DNA of 62,494 nucleotides from Anaerolineales bacterium (GTDB taxonomy: Bacteria; Chloroflexota; Anaerolineae; Anaerolineales; UBA6663): assembly GCA_020845955.1 (NCBI GenBank), contig JADLEU010000245.1:1-62494 (forward strand), given 5' to 3'. A program made the translations under genes and the position numbers. Shown piece after piece: positions 24,210 through 34,286 of this stretch. Every line of letters begins with the position of its first letter. Position 1 is the first letter of the stretch. The notes under the pieces are model-generated. The model was given only the letters and a program-made list of their open reading frames with translations. It made no database searches and was not told the origin of the DNA.

Positions 24210-26943
24210 TTGCGCCTCGCCCCGGTTGCTTCTTTCGCCCGATGCCATCGGCTATGTTTCCAAACCCAGCCTCATCTGGGGCCGCAGTCGGCCCCCAAGC
24301 GCCCAAGTTCGGCAGACGCGCTTTCGGCCGAGGTGCTGCCGGCTGAGTCGCACGCGTTGTCTCGGAATCAGCGGCCGCGCCGGCCCCAACTTCGGCCGAA
24401 TGGCGAATAAAGTCCGGCGAGTTGGGTGGTTTCGCCTTTTGTTGATTTGCCTCAGTGGGTGGTGCAGGCTCACGCTGAGTGCCAGCCGGCGCCGGCTGTG
24501 CCGTCCCGTGTTCATCGAACAACATGGAGCTGGAGCGTCGCGCCAGCCGGTCAGCCTCGTCGCCGGCTACCGTATAGAGACTACGCTGCGCCAGAACCTG
24601 ACTGGCTACCGTGGGATTAGGAGTAAGCGGGCTAGCCACGTTGAGCAAGAAAACCGGCATAGGGTGTCCACCGTGGGAGACAGTTTTGACGTAAGCATGA
24701 TAGGGCGGCAGGTTGACCAAGCTCTCAGCCCGCAGACGCTCGATATCCAACTCGCGCTCGACCAGGTAGCGGGCATCATCGCCGTTGACCTGGAAAACGA
24801 CCTTGGTCGCCACGCCGGCAAAGATGCTGCCAGCCAGGGTGGCTGTTTCTTCTACGCGGCGGAGGTTATCCAGCGCCTGCGTGCCGAGCACAAAATTGCC
24901 GCCGTTCTTCTGTAGCTCCCCTAGCAGCGCGCCAAAGTCGGTTCCCGTCATCGTCTGAAACTCATCAGCCACCACCGACACGGGCACACGGTGCTCTCGA
25001 GGCATCGTCGTTTGGCGCATGATGACCCCCCGCATCACGTTCAGGAACAAAGAACCGATGAAGCCGGCCATATCAGCGCCCAGGATGCCGGCGTTCGTGT
25101 TGACCACAATGATCTTGCGACTGCGAATAGCTTGGAAGAGTTGCAGGGTAGAGCGTGGCTGACCAATCAGGCGGCGTATGGCAGCCTTCCGTTCAAACGC
25201 ATGGCTCTTTGATAAAACCGGCGAGATGACTTGTTCACGCTGCGAGCCGCTCATTTGGGCATATTCGCCCAGGAAATACTGAATGATGTCCGGTCGATCG
25301 GCGCCTTTGACTTCTTGCGTCAAAAATCGGTCGCGCAATTCCGGCTCGCAGGTTAGTAGCGGCGCCAGTGACAGCAGCGTGTACTGCCGCTCGGGTGGCC
25401 GGCGCAGGTTGGCGTGGGCCAACGCTCGCAAGCCGAAGCCCAGCGGGATCAGCATGCGTGGCCCCCAGTTCTTCAGCCACAGCGCCTGGCCCACGTCTAC
25501 AAAGTTCTCGGCCAGGCTGTCCGGATCAAAGCCCTCGCCGACATCCAGCAGATTCAGGCCGACAGAACGCGTTTCGTCGGACAGGTCGATGTAGACCACA
25601 TCGCTCGCGCGCTCAGGCGGTACAAGCCCAATCGAACGTCGCGCCAAATCGCCATGTGGATCCACAATCAGCACCGACCGGGCCGGATCGCGCATCCACT
25701 GAGCGGCGATATGCTCCATCAACGTGCTCTTGCCATGTTGCGTTTTGCCGATGATGAAGATGTTGCGCCGCAAGGCCTCGGGCGAAAGCGACACTGAGAT
25801 CGCCTGACCACCCTTATCCGAAAGACCCACCGGCGCGCCGGCTGCGTGTGTGACATCTGAAGGCAGGGGTTGCAACTGTTCGTAGGGCTGCCGTCTCACC
25901 AACTCCAATGACTCGCCGACGGGCATGTGCCACAAACCAGCGAGTTCTTTGACGCTCAGCACAGCGGGCCGAATGCCAGCAACTGGCCCTAAGTCGCTGG
26001 GCTGGACGCCAGTCGGCAGGGCGACGGACTGCCAGCGATTGCCGGAGGTTGTGTTGAAAAGCTGGTAAACGGCCAGAAGTTGATCGAGCAAGGCCTGGGC
26101 GCGGTTCATGGTGGCTGCACTGGCAAACAACCGCACTTCCACCTCAAGGGCCTGATCTCGCAGCTTGGCAGCCGCCTCTTCTTCCAACACTCTGGCCCAT
26201 TGGTTGTCATTGAGACTGAACAACCAGCCGGCCAGCAGTCCCAACATTGCCCCAACTGGTAGGGCTACCAACCACCGGGTCCACCCACCCACCAGCGCCC
26301 AAAGCACTACCACCCCCATGCAAAACAAGAGGATTGAGGCCCCAGTCACAGCGGTGATGTTCCGCGTTGGCGCCGGGATGTCCGCTCCGTAACCGCGCCG
26401 CTTGAGAGCCGTCAGTTGGCGCAAATGCGGGTCGGCCCACCCCGGCCGGGCGGCGCCGCGGACAATAATCTGTGACAGCAGGCACTCGCCTGGCTGTAGA
26501 CCATCGAATGCGCCCAGAACCGCATCCAGCGGCTCACCACCTTCAAACTCCCGCCAGGTCTTTATGGGCAGAAACTCGGGGCCAACCGTATGAAGCTGAG
26601 TGGCCACGTGTACCGTTCCAGGCAACTGCATCTGGCCCTCGGGGTCCAGCTCTGCTGGGAGCGGGCGCACCTCTACCTGCCGGTACACTGAATAGAGTTG
26701 CGATGCTACCCGCTGTACGGCCGCTGCCGTGCCTCGCAGCAACAGCACCCTTTGCCGATGCAATCCCGCGATCTCCAATGCAACCGCGCCCGGCAACTGC
26801 CCGAACGTACCTGCCAATTGCTCCATTGCTGTGGCATCCCGAAGGTTTTCAGGAGGCGGCAGAACTAATGAGGCCGCTGTTGCCTGCCCGTCGGAAGGCG
26901 CCGTCGCACGATCAGCAACGATATTCAGTCGCCGCATGGCCAT
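24187..26943 (-). CDS. Type IV coupling ATPase (TraD/VirD4/TraG-like)
   Basis: This 918-residue protein has an N-terminal domain, then two membrane helices at about residues 195-245 (LLFCMGVVVLWALVGG and LLAGWLFSL). An HerA/VirD4-type ATPase follows: Walker A IIGKTQHGKSTL near 400, VLIVDPHGDL, then a TraG_D-like end with SVVADEFQTMTG (Walker B) and FVLGTQALDNL. The last 130 residues are Pro/Ala-rich and disordered. It should bring DNA to the VirB4 pump. It overlaps the M23 and Replic_Relax genes by a few bases. Confidence 0.9.
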   Translation of the reverse strand: MAMRRLNIVADRATAPSDGQATAASLVLPPPENLRDATAMEQLAGTFGQLPGAVALEIAGLHRQRVLLLRGTAAAVQRVASQLYSVYRQVEVRPLPAELDPEGQMQLPGTVHVATQLHTVGPEFLPIKTWREFEGGEPLDAVLGAFDGLQPGECLLSQIIVRGAARPGWADPHLRQLTALKRRGYGADIPAPTRNITAVTGASILLFCMGVVVLWALVGGWTRWLVALPVGAMLGLLAGWLFSLNDNQWARVLEEEAAAKLRDQALEVEVRLFASAATMNRAQALLDQLLAVYQLFNTTSGNRWQSVALPTGVQPSDLGPVAGIRPAVLSVKELAGLWHMPVGESLELVRRQPYEQLQPLPSDVTHAAGAPVGLSDKGGQAISVSLSPEALRRNIFIIGKTQHGKSTLMEHIAAQWMRDPARSVLIVDPHGDLARRSIGLVPPERASDVVYIDLSDETRSVGLNLLDVGEGFDPDSLAENFVDVGQALWLKNWGPRMLIPLGFGLRALAHANLRRPPERQYTLLSLAPLLTCEPELRDRFLTQEVKGADRPDIIQYFLGEYAQMSGSQREQVISPVLSKSHAFERKAAIRRLIGQPRSTLQLFQAIRSRKIIVVNTNAGILGADMAGFIGSLFLNVMRGVIMRQTTMPREHRVPVSVVADEFQTMTGTDFGALLGELQKNGGNFVLGTQALDNLRRVEETATLAGSIFAGVATKVVFQVNGDDARYLVERELDIERLRAESLVNLPPYHAYVKTVSHGGHPMPVFLLNVASPLTPNPTVASQVLAQRSLYTVAGDEADRLARRSSSMLFDEHGTAQPAPAGTQREPAPPTEANQQKAKPPNSPDFIRHSAEVGAGAAADSETTRATQPAAPRPKARLPNLGAWGPTAAPDEAGFGNIADGIGRKKQPGRGANDPTAEN

Positions 26944-27623
26944 TCAATCACCTCATCCGAGCTGAAGTGCGACATCGGGTTAAGCCATGTCCCAAACGCG
27001 TCATCGTCCCCGTTGAAGTGCTTGATGCCATAGTGCACATGCGGGCCGGTCGAGTTCCCTGTATTACCACTGGCGGCCACGACCTGCCCGGCCTGAACAG
27101 TGTCACCGACTTGAACCGTGATTGATTCGTTGTGGGCGAACCAAGTCTGATAATCCCCGTTCTCAACCACCACTAACCCACCCCAGGCTCCGTTGTCACC
27201 AGCCCACACGACCTTGCCGGACATCGTGGCGTAGACAGGAGTACCAGCATTGACAGGGAAGTCCACGCCGACATGGGTGGTGTAGTTCGGGTCCTGAAAC
27301 CCGCAGCCCAGTAGCGGCTTGTCATGCGTGTTGCTCCAATGTCGAATTGGGCCACGGAGCGGCACTCCCCAGGGCGCCTGTGCATCCGTGCTTCGATATC
27401 CGTCGCGCCCCACTCGGCTGGCTCCCGCCCCTACCCCGCTAGTCCCGGTAGCCCCATCCGTGTCCTGCGGAATATCCAACTGCCACTGCGCCAACTCACT
27501 GTTCCCAAATGGCAGTTGTGGAATGGCGTTGGCAACCATCAGGTTTGGCACAGCGATGAAGAAACAGAAGCTGCACATCCATCCCGCCAATCCCAGGGCC
27601 AGCAGCGGCTTGAGCGCACGCAC
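26925..27623 (-). CDS. Membrane-anchored M23 (LytM) peptidoglycan hydrolase
   Basis: This 232-residue protein has one N-terminal membrane helix (LLALGLAGWMCSFCFFIAV) and a C-terminal Peptidase_M23 domain with zinc ligands in HVGVDFPVNAGT (H and D) and GPHVHYGIK. It lies 6 bp from virB4 and overlaps the coupling ATPase gene. In gram-positive-type conjugation systems a wall hydrolase opens the peptidoglycan for the channel, and this gene fits that role. Confidence 0.9.
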   Translation of the reverse strand: MRALKPLLALGLAGWMCSFCFFIAVPNLMVANAIPQLPFGNSELAQWQLDIPQDTDGATGTSGVGAGASRVGRDGYRSTDAQAPWGVPLRGPIRHWSNTHDKPLLGCGFQDPNYTTHVGVDFPVNAGTPVYATMSGKVVWAGDNGAWGGLVVVENGDYQTWFAHNESITVQVGDTVQAGQVVAASGNTGNSTGPHVHYGIKHFNGDDDAFGTWLNPMSHFSSDEVIEWPCGD

Positions 27624-27629
27624 ATCGGC

Positions 27630-30545
27630 CTACCAGACGGCCACTGCCCGCCGGCCGGAGGCGATGGCCACGGCCTGTTGCTGCTCGCGATTTGTGGCCA
27701 GCCGTGCCAACCGCAGCGGGTTCACCGCCACGTACAGCGGCAGGTGAACATCGGTGCCGAAGAGCAGCAACCCTTCCCCCTTACGGGCGCGCAGGAGGTC
27801 GGCCTGTTCGGCCGGCGAAAGGCCAAACAACTCGCCCAGGCGGCGGACGGCGCTGTCAGACTCCTGCCCAAACAGCATCTTGATTCGGGCGATCTCGGCG
27901 ATGACACGAGCCTCGGGGCTCGAGACCAGGCGTTGAGTGTCTTGGGTAGCCAGGTGCAGGGCGGCGTTGTACTTGCGGAAGCTGCGTGCCATTCGTTCGA
28001 GCCGCTCGGCCGCGCCGGGCTGCTCTAACAAGTACCAGGCCTCGTCAATGAACAGATGAATGGGCTGGGAAGCGCCGGCAGCCACGACCTCGTTCCAGAC
28101 CAGCCGCAGCACCTGCCAGGCGAAGACCGGCGCGAGGGTACGTTCCACGTTCTCACGCAGTGAGCGCATGCCGAAAACCATCAATTGGGCCGAACCGGAG
28201 TTGACCGAGGTCGGCTGATTGAACAGATCGGCATAGAGGCCGCAGGCATACTGAAGAAGCACCTGCGCCAGCCCCTGGCTGTGGGGATTTGCATGGGCCG
28301 AGAGCGTATCCACCAGAGCCGCCAGGGTGGGTGCCGGGCGCGAAGCGCCCCAACTGGACTGATCACTCGCGTGAAAGCCCCACTTTTCCATCGTGGCCTG
28401 ATAGCATTCGACGAGGGCGTTGAAGCCGGGGGCGCCGAGGCGTTCACCCAGGATGGCTTCGACAAACGCGGCCAGCGACTCCGCGGCGCTGCTCCACGGA
28501 TTCTCCGAGGCCAGGTTGATGTCCATGATGTTGATGGCATGGCCGCCGCTGAGGGCGGCGGCGTAGCCGAGAACCCGGGCCAACTCGCCGGACTCAGCTG
28601 ATCCGCCTTCAAGCAGGTTAGCGACCAGGCTGTTGAGCAGCGGTGCCGGCTTCGACCAAATCGCCGGCTGGTCAGGCGTGATCCCAGCCTGGGCGCAGAT
28701 AGTCTGGTAGGCGCGGGTCAGCGCCAATACCTGGCCTTCATTCAGTGGCCCGGCCGAAAGCGCCTCGAATTGCTCGCCCAGCGCGACCAGTCCTTCTCGG
28801 TATCCGTCTGCTGTTGCCGGAAGGTCGAGACGCGCCGGCCCACCCTGCTTGCCCAATTCCACATACGGTGCATGGAAGTCAATGGCCAGGCGCAGATACT
28901 CTCGTTCCGGGTCAATCACAAAGACCCGATGTCCAAGCGCCAGCACCGTCTCGATGGTCTGCTTGAGATAGACCGATTTGCCGCCGCCGGGCGCGCCGAT
29001 GACGAGTTCAGAGGCATTGCTCTGACCGCCCTCAAAAGGATTGAGCGCGACAAACAGGCCATTCCCGCGATGCAGCCCGAAGTGCCAACCTTCAGGGTCG
29101 AGATATTCGCGGCGGACAAATGGAAAGAACGAACCGAGCGACTCCGCCGACATGTTGCGCGGCTTGAGCTTGTAAGCCGGTCGCGCCAGCGGGCGAGTGG
29201 ATTGAAGCACGCTCAGGTGCCGCCGTGTCGCCGGGTAGAAGCGGATGTCCTTCACTTTGAGTGTGGTCTCAAACTCTCGGCACTTCTTGTCCAGTGCGTC
29301 CAGGTCATTCGCCCAGACCAGCACATACCAGTGCAGGAAGTAAGGCGCCTGCAGCGCAATCTCGAGCTCCGCGCGTGCCGACTCCACGGACTGGATGGCG
29401 GCCTGCCGGCCCCAGTTGGTAACGGCGCCGCGCCGTGCATCCACAAGTGTCGAAGCCTTGAGCTCGGTTTCGGTCTCCTTGAACAGTTGTCGAATTTGAA
29501 CTGGGTCGGCGGCAGTGAGATAGAGCGCGTGCGTGGTGTCAATCGGCAAAGCCACCACGGAGGCCAGATCCACCGGCGCGCGCAGGTCGAAGTCATAGAG
29601 CAGGTAGCCGCGCGCGACCACATCACCCACGCGCAGGTAGTGCTCGTGTTCCTCAATGAGCGCCGGGGCCAAGATGTCGGCCAGCTTCTCAGGCTCGCGA
29701 ACAGCCGCCTCCAGGTCGGCTGTCGTTGGGCACTGGTTTATATGCGGTCGTGGCTGCCAGACAGGTGCGTTTCTATCGCCCGACAGGGCTGTCGCTGGGC
29801 TTCGCGGCGTACCCAGAATGCTTGGTAGGTGATGGTAGTGCCCCCACAACGCCTGGCACAGGCTGGCTGGAGACAACGGCTGCAGCTGCAATCCGATGTC
29901 GGACAGGGCCGTGGACACGATCTGGACGTACTCCTGAAGTTGCTCCAGCGCCGCCGTCACGACCTGCTCACTCAGTACCTTATCCCGGCTCTTGCCCGAA
30001 ATCGCTTCTGGAAACGGGTTGTGTGCGATGACGACGAAGTAACGCTGCTGCATGGGCGACAACTGTTCGTGGGCAGCAGTTAGGAACGCGGCCATCTCCT
30101 CTGCGGAGGCTAGCATGCGCCGGCGGCGCGCCTTCGTTACGGTCTCATTGGTCGACTCCGCGCGGCGTTGCCAGTCAACGGCGGCCGTGTGCCACCGTTT
30201 CAAGTAGCCTTCCAGGTCCTGCGGTTGCGTAACGATAACAAGCTGGATTGCCAGGGGCGCCCGCAGACGTCGCAGCGCGGCGGCAAACAGGCCCCAGAAT
30301 TGCTGGCGTGCCGCCGGATCACCCCGCTCCAGGTCAACCGGTTCCACCTCCACGCCGCGCACGAAAGTGCCATTGTCCAGAACCACGGCCTCAGCCGCGA
30401 AGGCCATCACGTCAACCAGCGCCTCGGTTGGCCCAACGTGACCAGGGCCCGGGAAAGCTTGAGGCGTTGCCGCTGAGGCCGCCTTTGCCGTACGGCCATT
30501 TGGGTGCTTCCAGCCAGTCAGACGAGTGCGCAATCCCATTGTCAT
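27630..30545 (-). CDS. virB4: VirB4-like conjugation ATPase
   Basis: This 971-residue protein has the CagE/TrbE/VirB4 layout: an N-terminal membrane-associated domain, then an ATPase with Walker A GAPGGGKSVYL near residue 517, FVIDPEREYLRLA, Walker B IHLFIDEAWYLL near 833 and the following segment ALHLATQDTQRLV. It energises assembly of the type IV secretion channel and DNA transfer. Its size is slightly above the usual 800 residues. It lies directly downstream of PrgI, the order found in gram-positive-type conjugative elements. Confidence 0.95.
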   Translation of the reverse strand: MTMGLRTRLTGWKHPNGRTAKAASAATPQAFPGPGHVGPTEALVDVMAFAAEAVVLDNGTFVRGVEVEPVDLERGDPAARQQFWGLFAAALRRLRAPLAIQLVIVTQPQDLEGYLKRWHTAAVDWQRRAESTNETVTKARRRRMLASAEEMAAFLTAAHEQLSPMQQRYFVVIAHNPFPEAISGKSRDKVLSEQVVTAALEQLQEYVQIVSTALSDIGLQLQPLSPASLCQALWGHYHHLPSILGTPRSPATALSGDRNAPVWQPRPHINQCPTTADLEAAVREPEKLADILAPALIEEHEHYLRVGDVVARGYLLYDFDLRAPVDLASVVALPIDTTHALYLTAADPVQIRQLFKETETELKASTLVDARRGAVTNWGRQAAIQSVESARAELEIALQAPYFLHWYVLVWANDLDALDKKCREFETTLKVKDIRFYPATRRHLSVLQSTRPLARPAYKLKPRNMSAESLGSFFPFVRREYLDPEGWHFGLHRGNGLFVALNPFEGGQSNASELVIGAPGGGKSVYLKQTIETVLALGHRVFVIDPEREYLRLAIDFHAPYVELGKQGGPARLDLPATADGYREGLVALGEQFEALSAGPLNEGQVLALTRAYQTICAQAGITPDQPAIWSKPAPLLNSLVANLLEGGSAESGELARVLGYAAALSGGHAINIMDINLASENPWSSAAESLAAFVEAILGERLGAPGFNALVECYQATMEKWGFHASDQSSWGASRPAPTLAALVDTLSAHANPHSQGLAQVLLQYACGLYADLFNQPTSVNSGSAQLMVFGMRSLRENVERTLAPVFAWQVLRLVWNEVVAAGASQPIHLFIDEAWYLLEQPGAAERLERMARSFRKYNAALHLATQDTQRLVSSPEARVIAEIARIKMLFGQESDSAVRRLGELFGLSPAEQADLLRARKGEGLLLFGTDVHLPLYVAVNPLRLARLATNREQQQAVAIASGRRAVAVW

Positions 30546-30549
30546 AGAC

Positions 30550-31044
30550 CTATAGAGCGTGCCAGATAAGCATCAGCTGATGCGCCCCGCCCTGTACCAG
30601 CCAGAGGGTTAGTCCGGTCAAGATTGATACGCCGAGCGCATTGGCTGTGATCCACAATAGGGCTGGATGCCAAGTGAGTTCCGCGGCCGGCGAGGCGTTG
30701 CGCGGCCGGGCGGCGGGTTTGGCCTCAGCCGCCGGCCAGGTCGCCCGCCCCTGATCGCGATCGCGAATGGCGCGGTGCATGAGGTACCGGGTGCGCCGGT
30801 GGAAGACCAACACATCCAGCAAGCGCCCCTCCAGAGTCTGCCCCTGGCTTTGCCAGAACGCCCAGATCAAGCCGACCGTGGCACAGGCCAGCACCAGGAC
30901 AACCCGCAGCCAGATAGGCCACGTCGTCAGGCCTACCAGGCAGCCAAGCGCAAGCCCAGCCGCCGAGGCGAGGATGGCGAGCTGGCGAAAAGCGAGGCCG
31001 AGAAATCGGCGCTCAGTAACGTCAATGCGTGTCGGAGGTCGCAT
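30550..31044 (-). CDS. PrgI-family membrane protein
   Basis: This 164-residue protein has a conserved N-terminus (RIDVTERRFLGLAFRQLAIL), two adjacent membrane helices at about 22-42 and 47-65, and a cytoplasmic part with LLDVLVFHRRTRYLMHR. A third hydrophobic segment lies near the C-terminus. PrgI/VirB3-like proteins accompany VirB4 in gram-positive conjugation operons. The gene lies 4 bp from virB4 and 3 bp from the VirB6-like gene. Confidence 0.85.
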   Translation of the reverse strand: MRPPTRIDVTERRFLGLAFRQLAILASAAGLALGCLVGLTTWPIWLRVVLVLACATVGLIWAFWQSQGQTLEGRLLDVLVFHRRTRYLMHRAIRDRDQGRATWPAAEAKPAARPRNASPAAELTWHPALLWITANALGVSILTGLTLWLVQGGAHQLMLIWHAL

Positions 31045-31047
31045 CGG

Positions 31048-33357
31048 TTAGTTTCTCCTTGGGGTTGAGGGGCCAGGTGCCTCACCGGCGCCAATGTCCT
31101 GACTGTGCGTGAAAGCTTCGCGCGCCGTACTGGCGATATGGGTGGCGAGGTGAAAACTGTGCCGTGAAGCCAGAGATTCAAGGTTGCTGACCAGGGTCTC
31201 GGGGTCTGTCTTGGAGTTTGGATCGAGCATTGCTTCAAACAGGTCTCGCTGAGCGGCCATGCCACCCGGCTGACCTTGCTGCCGCCAGGCCCCGTAGCTC
31301 TCGTTCGCGAGACGGAACATGTCCCCTAACCGCGCAGCTCGTCCAGTGTTGACAAACGACTGATGCAGACCGCCAGCCATAAGCTCGGTGTTGTCTCGGC
31401 CAGGGTCAAACAGCTCATTGGGCAAGTGACTCAGGTCACGGTTCGACCAACGCAATGCCCCATTCAAGGATGCAGCGCTGGTTCCATCCGACGACGACGG
31501 CCCCCCTGCCCCCACCGCCGCTTGACCACTTTCCGAGCTGAGTTCGCCAGCCAACTCGCCGGCCTGTAAACCGAGTCCCAGACTCTGGAGAATTGGATTG
31601 CGAGTGCCGTGGGCCAGGGCCCGGCCAAAGACACTGGCGAGGCGTGACCGCCGACTCTGGGCATCGCCCGACTGCACGCCAGGCGCAGAACCATTCGTCG
31701 CACCACTCTCTGTAGCAGCATCTGTGGGGGTGTCCGGCGGCTCGTGCCGTGACGTCGCGCTGGTCCCCTCGAACCCAGGCACACCCGATGCTGGCGCTTG
31801 CTCGGCGGACTGTTCGGTCTGATTGGCAGACGTGCCTCCCGGCAAGCGGCCCAGCATCTGCATCATGCGTCCGCCAATCCCCCCCAGGCCGGAACTGATA
31901 CTGGAACCAGACGTTTGCTCAGATAGTCCAGCTGAAGACATTGGCGTCCCCCCCACGCCTGTACTCGGGGATGACGCCATAGCGGCAGCACTCGCGCCGC
32001 CTGCCGATCCGCCCGCGAGCGGCGTTCCGCCGCCAGCACCGGCCGCACCCGCTTGGCCCAACCCGCCAGCTCCAGCTGCGGCGCCAGCCGCCAGCCCGCC
32101 GGCGGCGAATCCAACTGCCACGGCCGCGAGGTTCGCTACACCCGTGGCGGCATCCAGAGCTTGCCGATGCACCTCAGCCAGCGCGCCAAACACCGATTCA
32201 CCTACCTTGAAGTTGATGGCAATCAGAACACTAATGACGCCGGCCGTGACGAATACACCGGTCACGAATGTGCCAATGTCACCGCTGCCCTCGGCTGATA
32301 GAAGGTTGTAGAACAAGGAGACCGCGGCCTTCAGCAGCAGCGCGTCTACGATTGGGATCAGAAAGGTGACCACCACCGACTTGAGCCACAATGCCTGGAG
32401 CCATCGCAGCGGGGGCAGGCCTCCCAAGATCAGGACCACAGGCGCGAGGGTCGTAAGCAGATAGGCCAGCGCCGTGTAGGCGGCCAGCGCCAACCCCAGA
32501 CCCAGCAGAATGCTGGAGGCCAAGAACAATGCGAAGAAGGCCAGGTACATCACGATGGGCGAGGTCAGCAGGTTGCCAGTCAGCGCCAAGAGTGCCGTGA
32601 CGTTGAAGAACGCGCCAGCCAGCGTCGCCCCAGTTACGCGCGTGCCGAAGTCCGCCGCGAGCAGGCTGCCGGCTGTGGCGACACTCAGGCGATGGGCCAG
32701 CCCGAGGAGATAGTAGGAACTACCCGCCGCCCCAGCCGAGATCAGCCAGCCGAGCAGTGCCTCCTTGAGATCGGCCAGGCCAAGGGTCGAGGTCGCACCG
32801 AACCGCAACGCGCTGACAGCTGTGAGCATCAGGGTCACTGGAAGGAGCAGCAGTCCAGCGGCCAGAGTAACACGCCAATGTGGCAGGATGAGGTTCTGAA
32901 ACAGCGGCGTCGGAGCGCCAGCCGCCACATCTGGCGCGAGCCCATACGGCCCGACCACAAGGGCATCGAGCGCGCCAGTAAATCGCTGCCCCGCCTCGCG
33001 GTAGGACTGCAACAGGATCTTGTTGCTCATTTGCACCACCGCATCCATCATCGTTTGGAACGGGAACCGGATGATGTGAAAGATGTTCTCTACGATCGGC
33101 GGTGGCGGCTCGGTGGTTGCCGTAGCCGCCGGCGTCAAACTCGGGCTAGGCGTGCTCACCTGAGGTGGCACGAAGAGCGTGCTAGCCGGCGTGGGCTGCT
33201 GGGCTGCCGTTGTCGCCGCCCTGGCCGGGGTCGGGCTGGACAGCAAGGCTAGCGCACACCCGGCCAGGGCGGCAATGGCGATCAACACGCCCATGGCCCG
33301 CGTCCGTCGCAAGCCTGACACGCTAGAACTGCGGGATCGGAATGGAAGTGTCCACAT
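31048..33357 (-). CDS. VirB6/TrbL-like channel membrane protein
   Basis: This 769-residue protein has a signal-like N-terminus (AIAALAGCALALLSS), a Thr/Pro-rich stretch, then seven or more membrane helices between about 155 and 430 (ILLGLGLALAAYTALAYLLTT and others). The C-terminal 330 residues are Gly/Ala/Ser-rich and mostly soluble. This is the VirB6/TrbL architecture. The start may be the ATG at 33357 (overlapping the pilin-like gene; gaaggg upstream) or the ATG at 33294. Its position before PrgI and VirB4 supports a type IV secretion role. Confidence 0.8.
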   Translation of the reverse strand: MWTLPFRSRSSSVSGLRRTRAMGVLIAIAALAGCALALLSSPTPARAATTAAQQPTPASTLFVPPQVSTPSPSLTPAATATTEPPPPIVENIFHIIRFPFQTMMDAVVQMSNKILLQSYREAGQRFTGALDALVVGPYGLAPDVAAGAPTPLFQNLILPHWRVTLAAGLLLLPVTLMLTAVSALRFGATSTLGLADLKEALLGWLISAGAAGSSYYLLGLAHRLSVATAGSLLAADFGTRVTGATLAGAFFNVTALLALTGNLLTSPIVMYLAFFALFLASSILLGLGLALAAYTALAYLLTTLAPVVLILGGLPPLRWLQALWLKSVVVTFLIPIVDALLLKAAVSLFYNLLSAEGSGDIGTFVTGVFVTAGVISVLIAINFKVGESVFGALAEVHRQALDAATGVANLAAVAVGFAAGGLAAGAAAGAGGLGQAGAAGAGGGTPLAGGSAGGASAAAMASSPSTGVGGTPMSSAGLSEQTSGSSISSGLGGIGGRMMQMLGRLPGGTSANQTEQSAEQAPASGVPGFEGTSATSRHEPPDTPTDAATESGATNGSAPGVQSGDAQSRRSRLASVFGRALAHGTRNPILQSLGLGLQAGELAGELSSESGQAAVGAGGPSSSDGTSAASLNGALRWSNRDLSHLPNELFDPGRDNTELMAGGLHQSFVNTGRAARLGDMFRLANESYGAWRQQGQPGGMAAQRDLFEAMLDPNSKTDPETLVSNLESLASRHSFHLATHIASTAREAFTHSQDIGAGEAPGPSTPRRN

Positions 33358-33751
33358 AGCCCTTCACCGCGTCGAATACGATACCGACGAACGTGGTAGA
33401 CATGACCGCGAGCATGAAGATAAAGACGGCGGCGATGATATTGAGCCAGGCTTGGCTCACGCCCATGGGGCTGCCCACGAGGTTGGCGATCTGGGCCGTC
33501 CAGAAGCCGCGCGCGACGCTAACGGAAAAGACGGCCACGCTCGAAAATACAAAGAACTGAATGAAGAGTTTGGCGACATTGGTCACCAAGTCCACGAGCG
33601 GCTGAACCGCTGAACCGCTCGTCGGCGGATCGTCTTGTTGAGGCGAGCTGGCGTGCGCTGGTCCTGCTAAGACCGCCGCCAAGAGAACTGCCAGGAGCGC
33701 AATTGGGAGCCATCTAAACCTTTTTCGCGAAGTCGTCTGCCTCTTATTCAT
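33323..33751 (-). CDS. VirB2/pilin-like small exported membrane protein
   Basis: This 142-residue protein has a basic N-terminus, a clear signal peptide ending near AHA-SS (about residue 34), and two hydrophobic helices (LFIQFFVFSSVAVFSVSVA and WLNIIAAVFIFMLAVMSTTF). Size and topology fit VirB2/TrbC-like conjugative pilins. The sequence match is weak, and context is the main argument. Confidence 0.65.
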   Translation of the reverse strand: MNKRQTTSRKRFRWLPIALLAVLLAAVLAGPAHASSPQQDDPPTSGSAVQPLVDLVTNVAKLFIQFFVFSSVAVFSVSVARGFWTAQIANLVGSPMGVSQAWLNIIAAVFIFMLAVMSTTFVGIVFDAVKGYVDTSIPIPQF

Positions 33752-33767
33752 GCAGTCACTCCAATCT

Positions 33768-34277
33768 TCAGACTAGGGCAATCACCATTCCAGCCAGGCG
33801 CACGGCGAGCAAGGTGAGCACGCCGGTCAAAAGAACCAACAAAACACGTGTCGTCATTGCCTGCAGAACCCGAGGCTGGCCCGTCACCAAACCAAACTGC
33901 GCGCCAAGCACTCCCGTGGCGAACCCCACAGCCATGCTCGCCCCAATGGACAGGATCACCGCCCGAACCACGATCTCCGCGAGGCCGCGCCAAAGGGTCA
34001 CCGCGCCCGCTGCGTCCTGCATTTCTGCAGTCATCCACTGGCTCACTGCCTGCCCTAGCGCTGACGCACTCGTCACGACGGCCAAGCAGACGACAATCGG
34101 GATCGAGCGTTCGTAAAGGTCCACCATGACGCCGGCCCGCCCAGCAATGGCGCCAAGGTGCGCCTGGGCCATGTTCATTAGCAGCGCGCCGGTGAAGTAA
34201 ATGGCGCCCAGCCCACCGGCCCACTGCATCACTTCGGCCAAGACCACCACGAGCGCACCGTTTCTTGCCAGATCCAT
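33768..34277 (-). CDS. Four-helix membrane protein of the conjugation operon
   Basis: This 169-residue protein has four hydrophobic helices (ALVVVLAEVMQWAGGLGAIYF, IPIVVCLAVVTSASALG, AVILSIGASMAVGFATGVLG, VLLVLLTGVLTLLAVRLAGM). No family was recognised. It sits between the TadE-like pseudopilins and the VirB2-like gene, at the junction of the pilus and secretion parts. Confidence 0.7.
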   Translation of the reverse strand: MDLARNGALVVVLAEVMQWAGGLGAIYFTGALLMNMAQAHLGAIAGRAGVMVDLYERSIPIVVCLAVVTSASALGQAVSQWMTAEMQDAAGAVTLWRGLAEIVVRAVILSIGASMAVGFATGVLGAQFGLVTGQPRVLQAMTTRVLLVLLTGVLTLLAVRLAGMVIALV

Positions 34278-34286
34278 CGCTTGGTC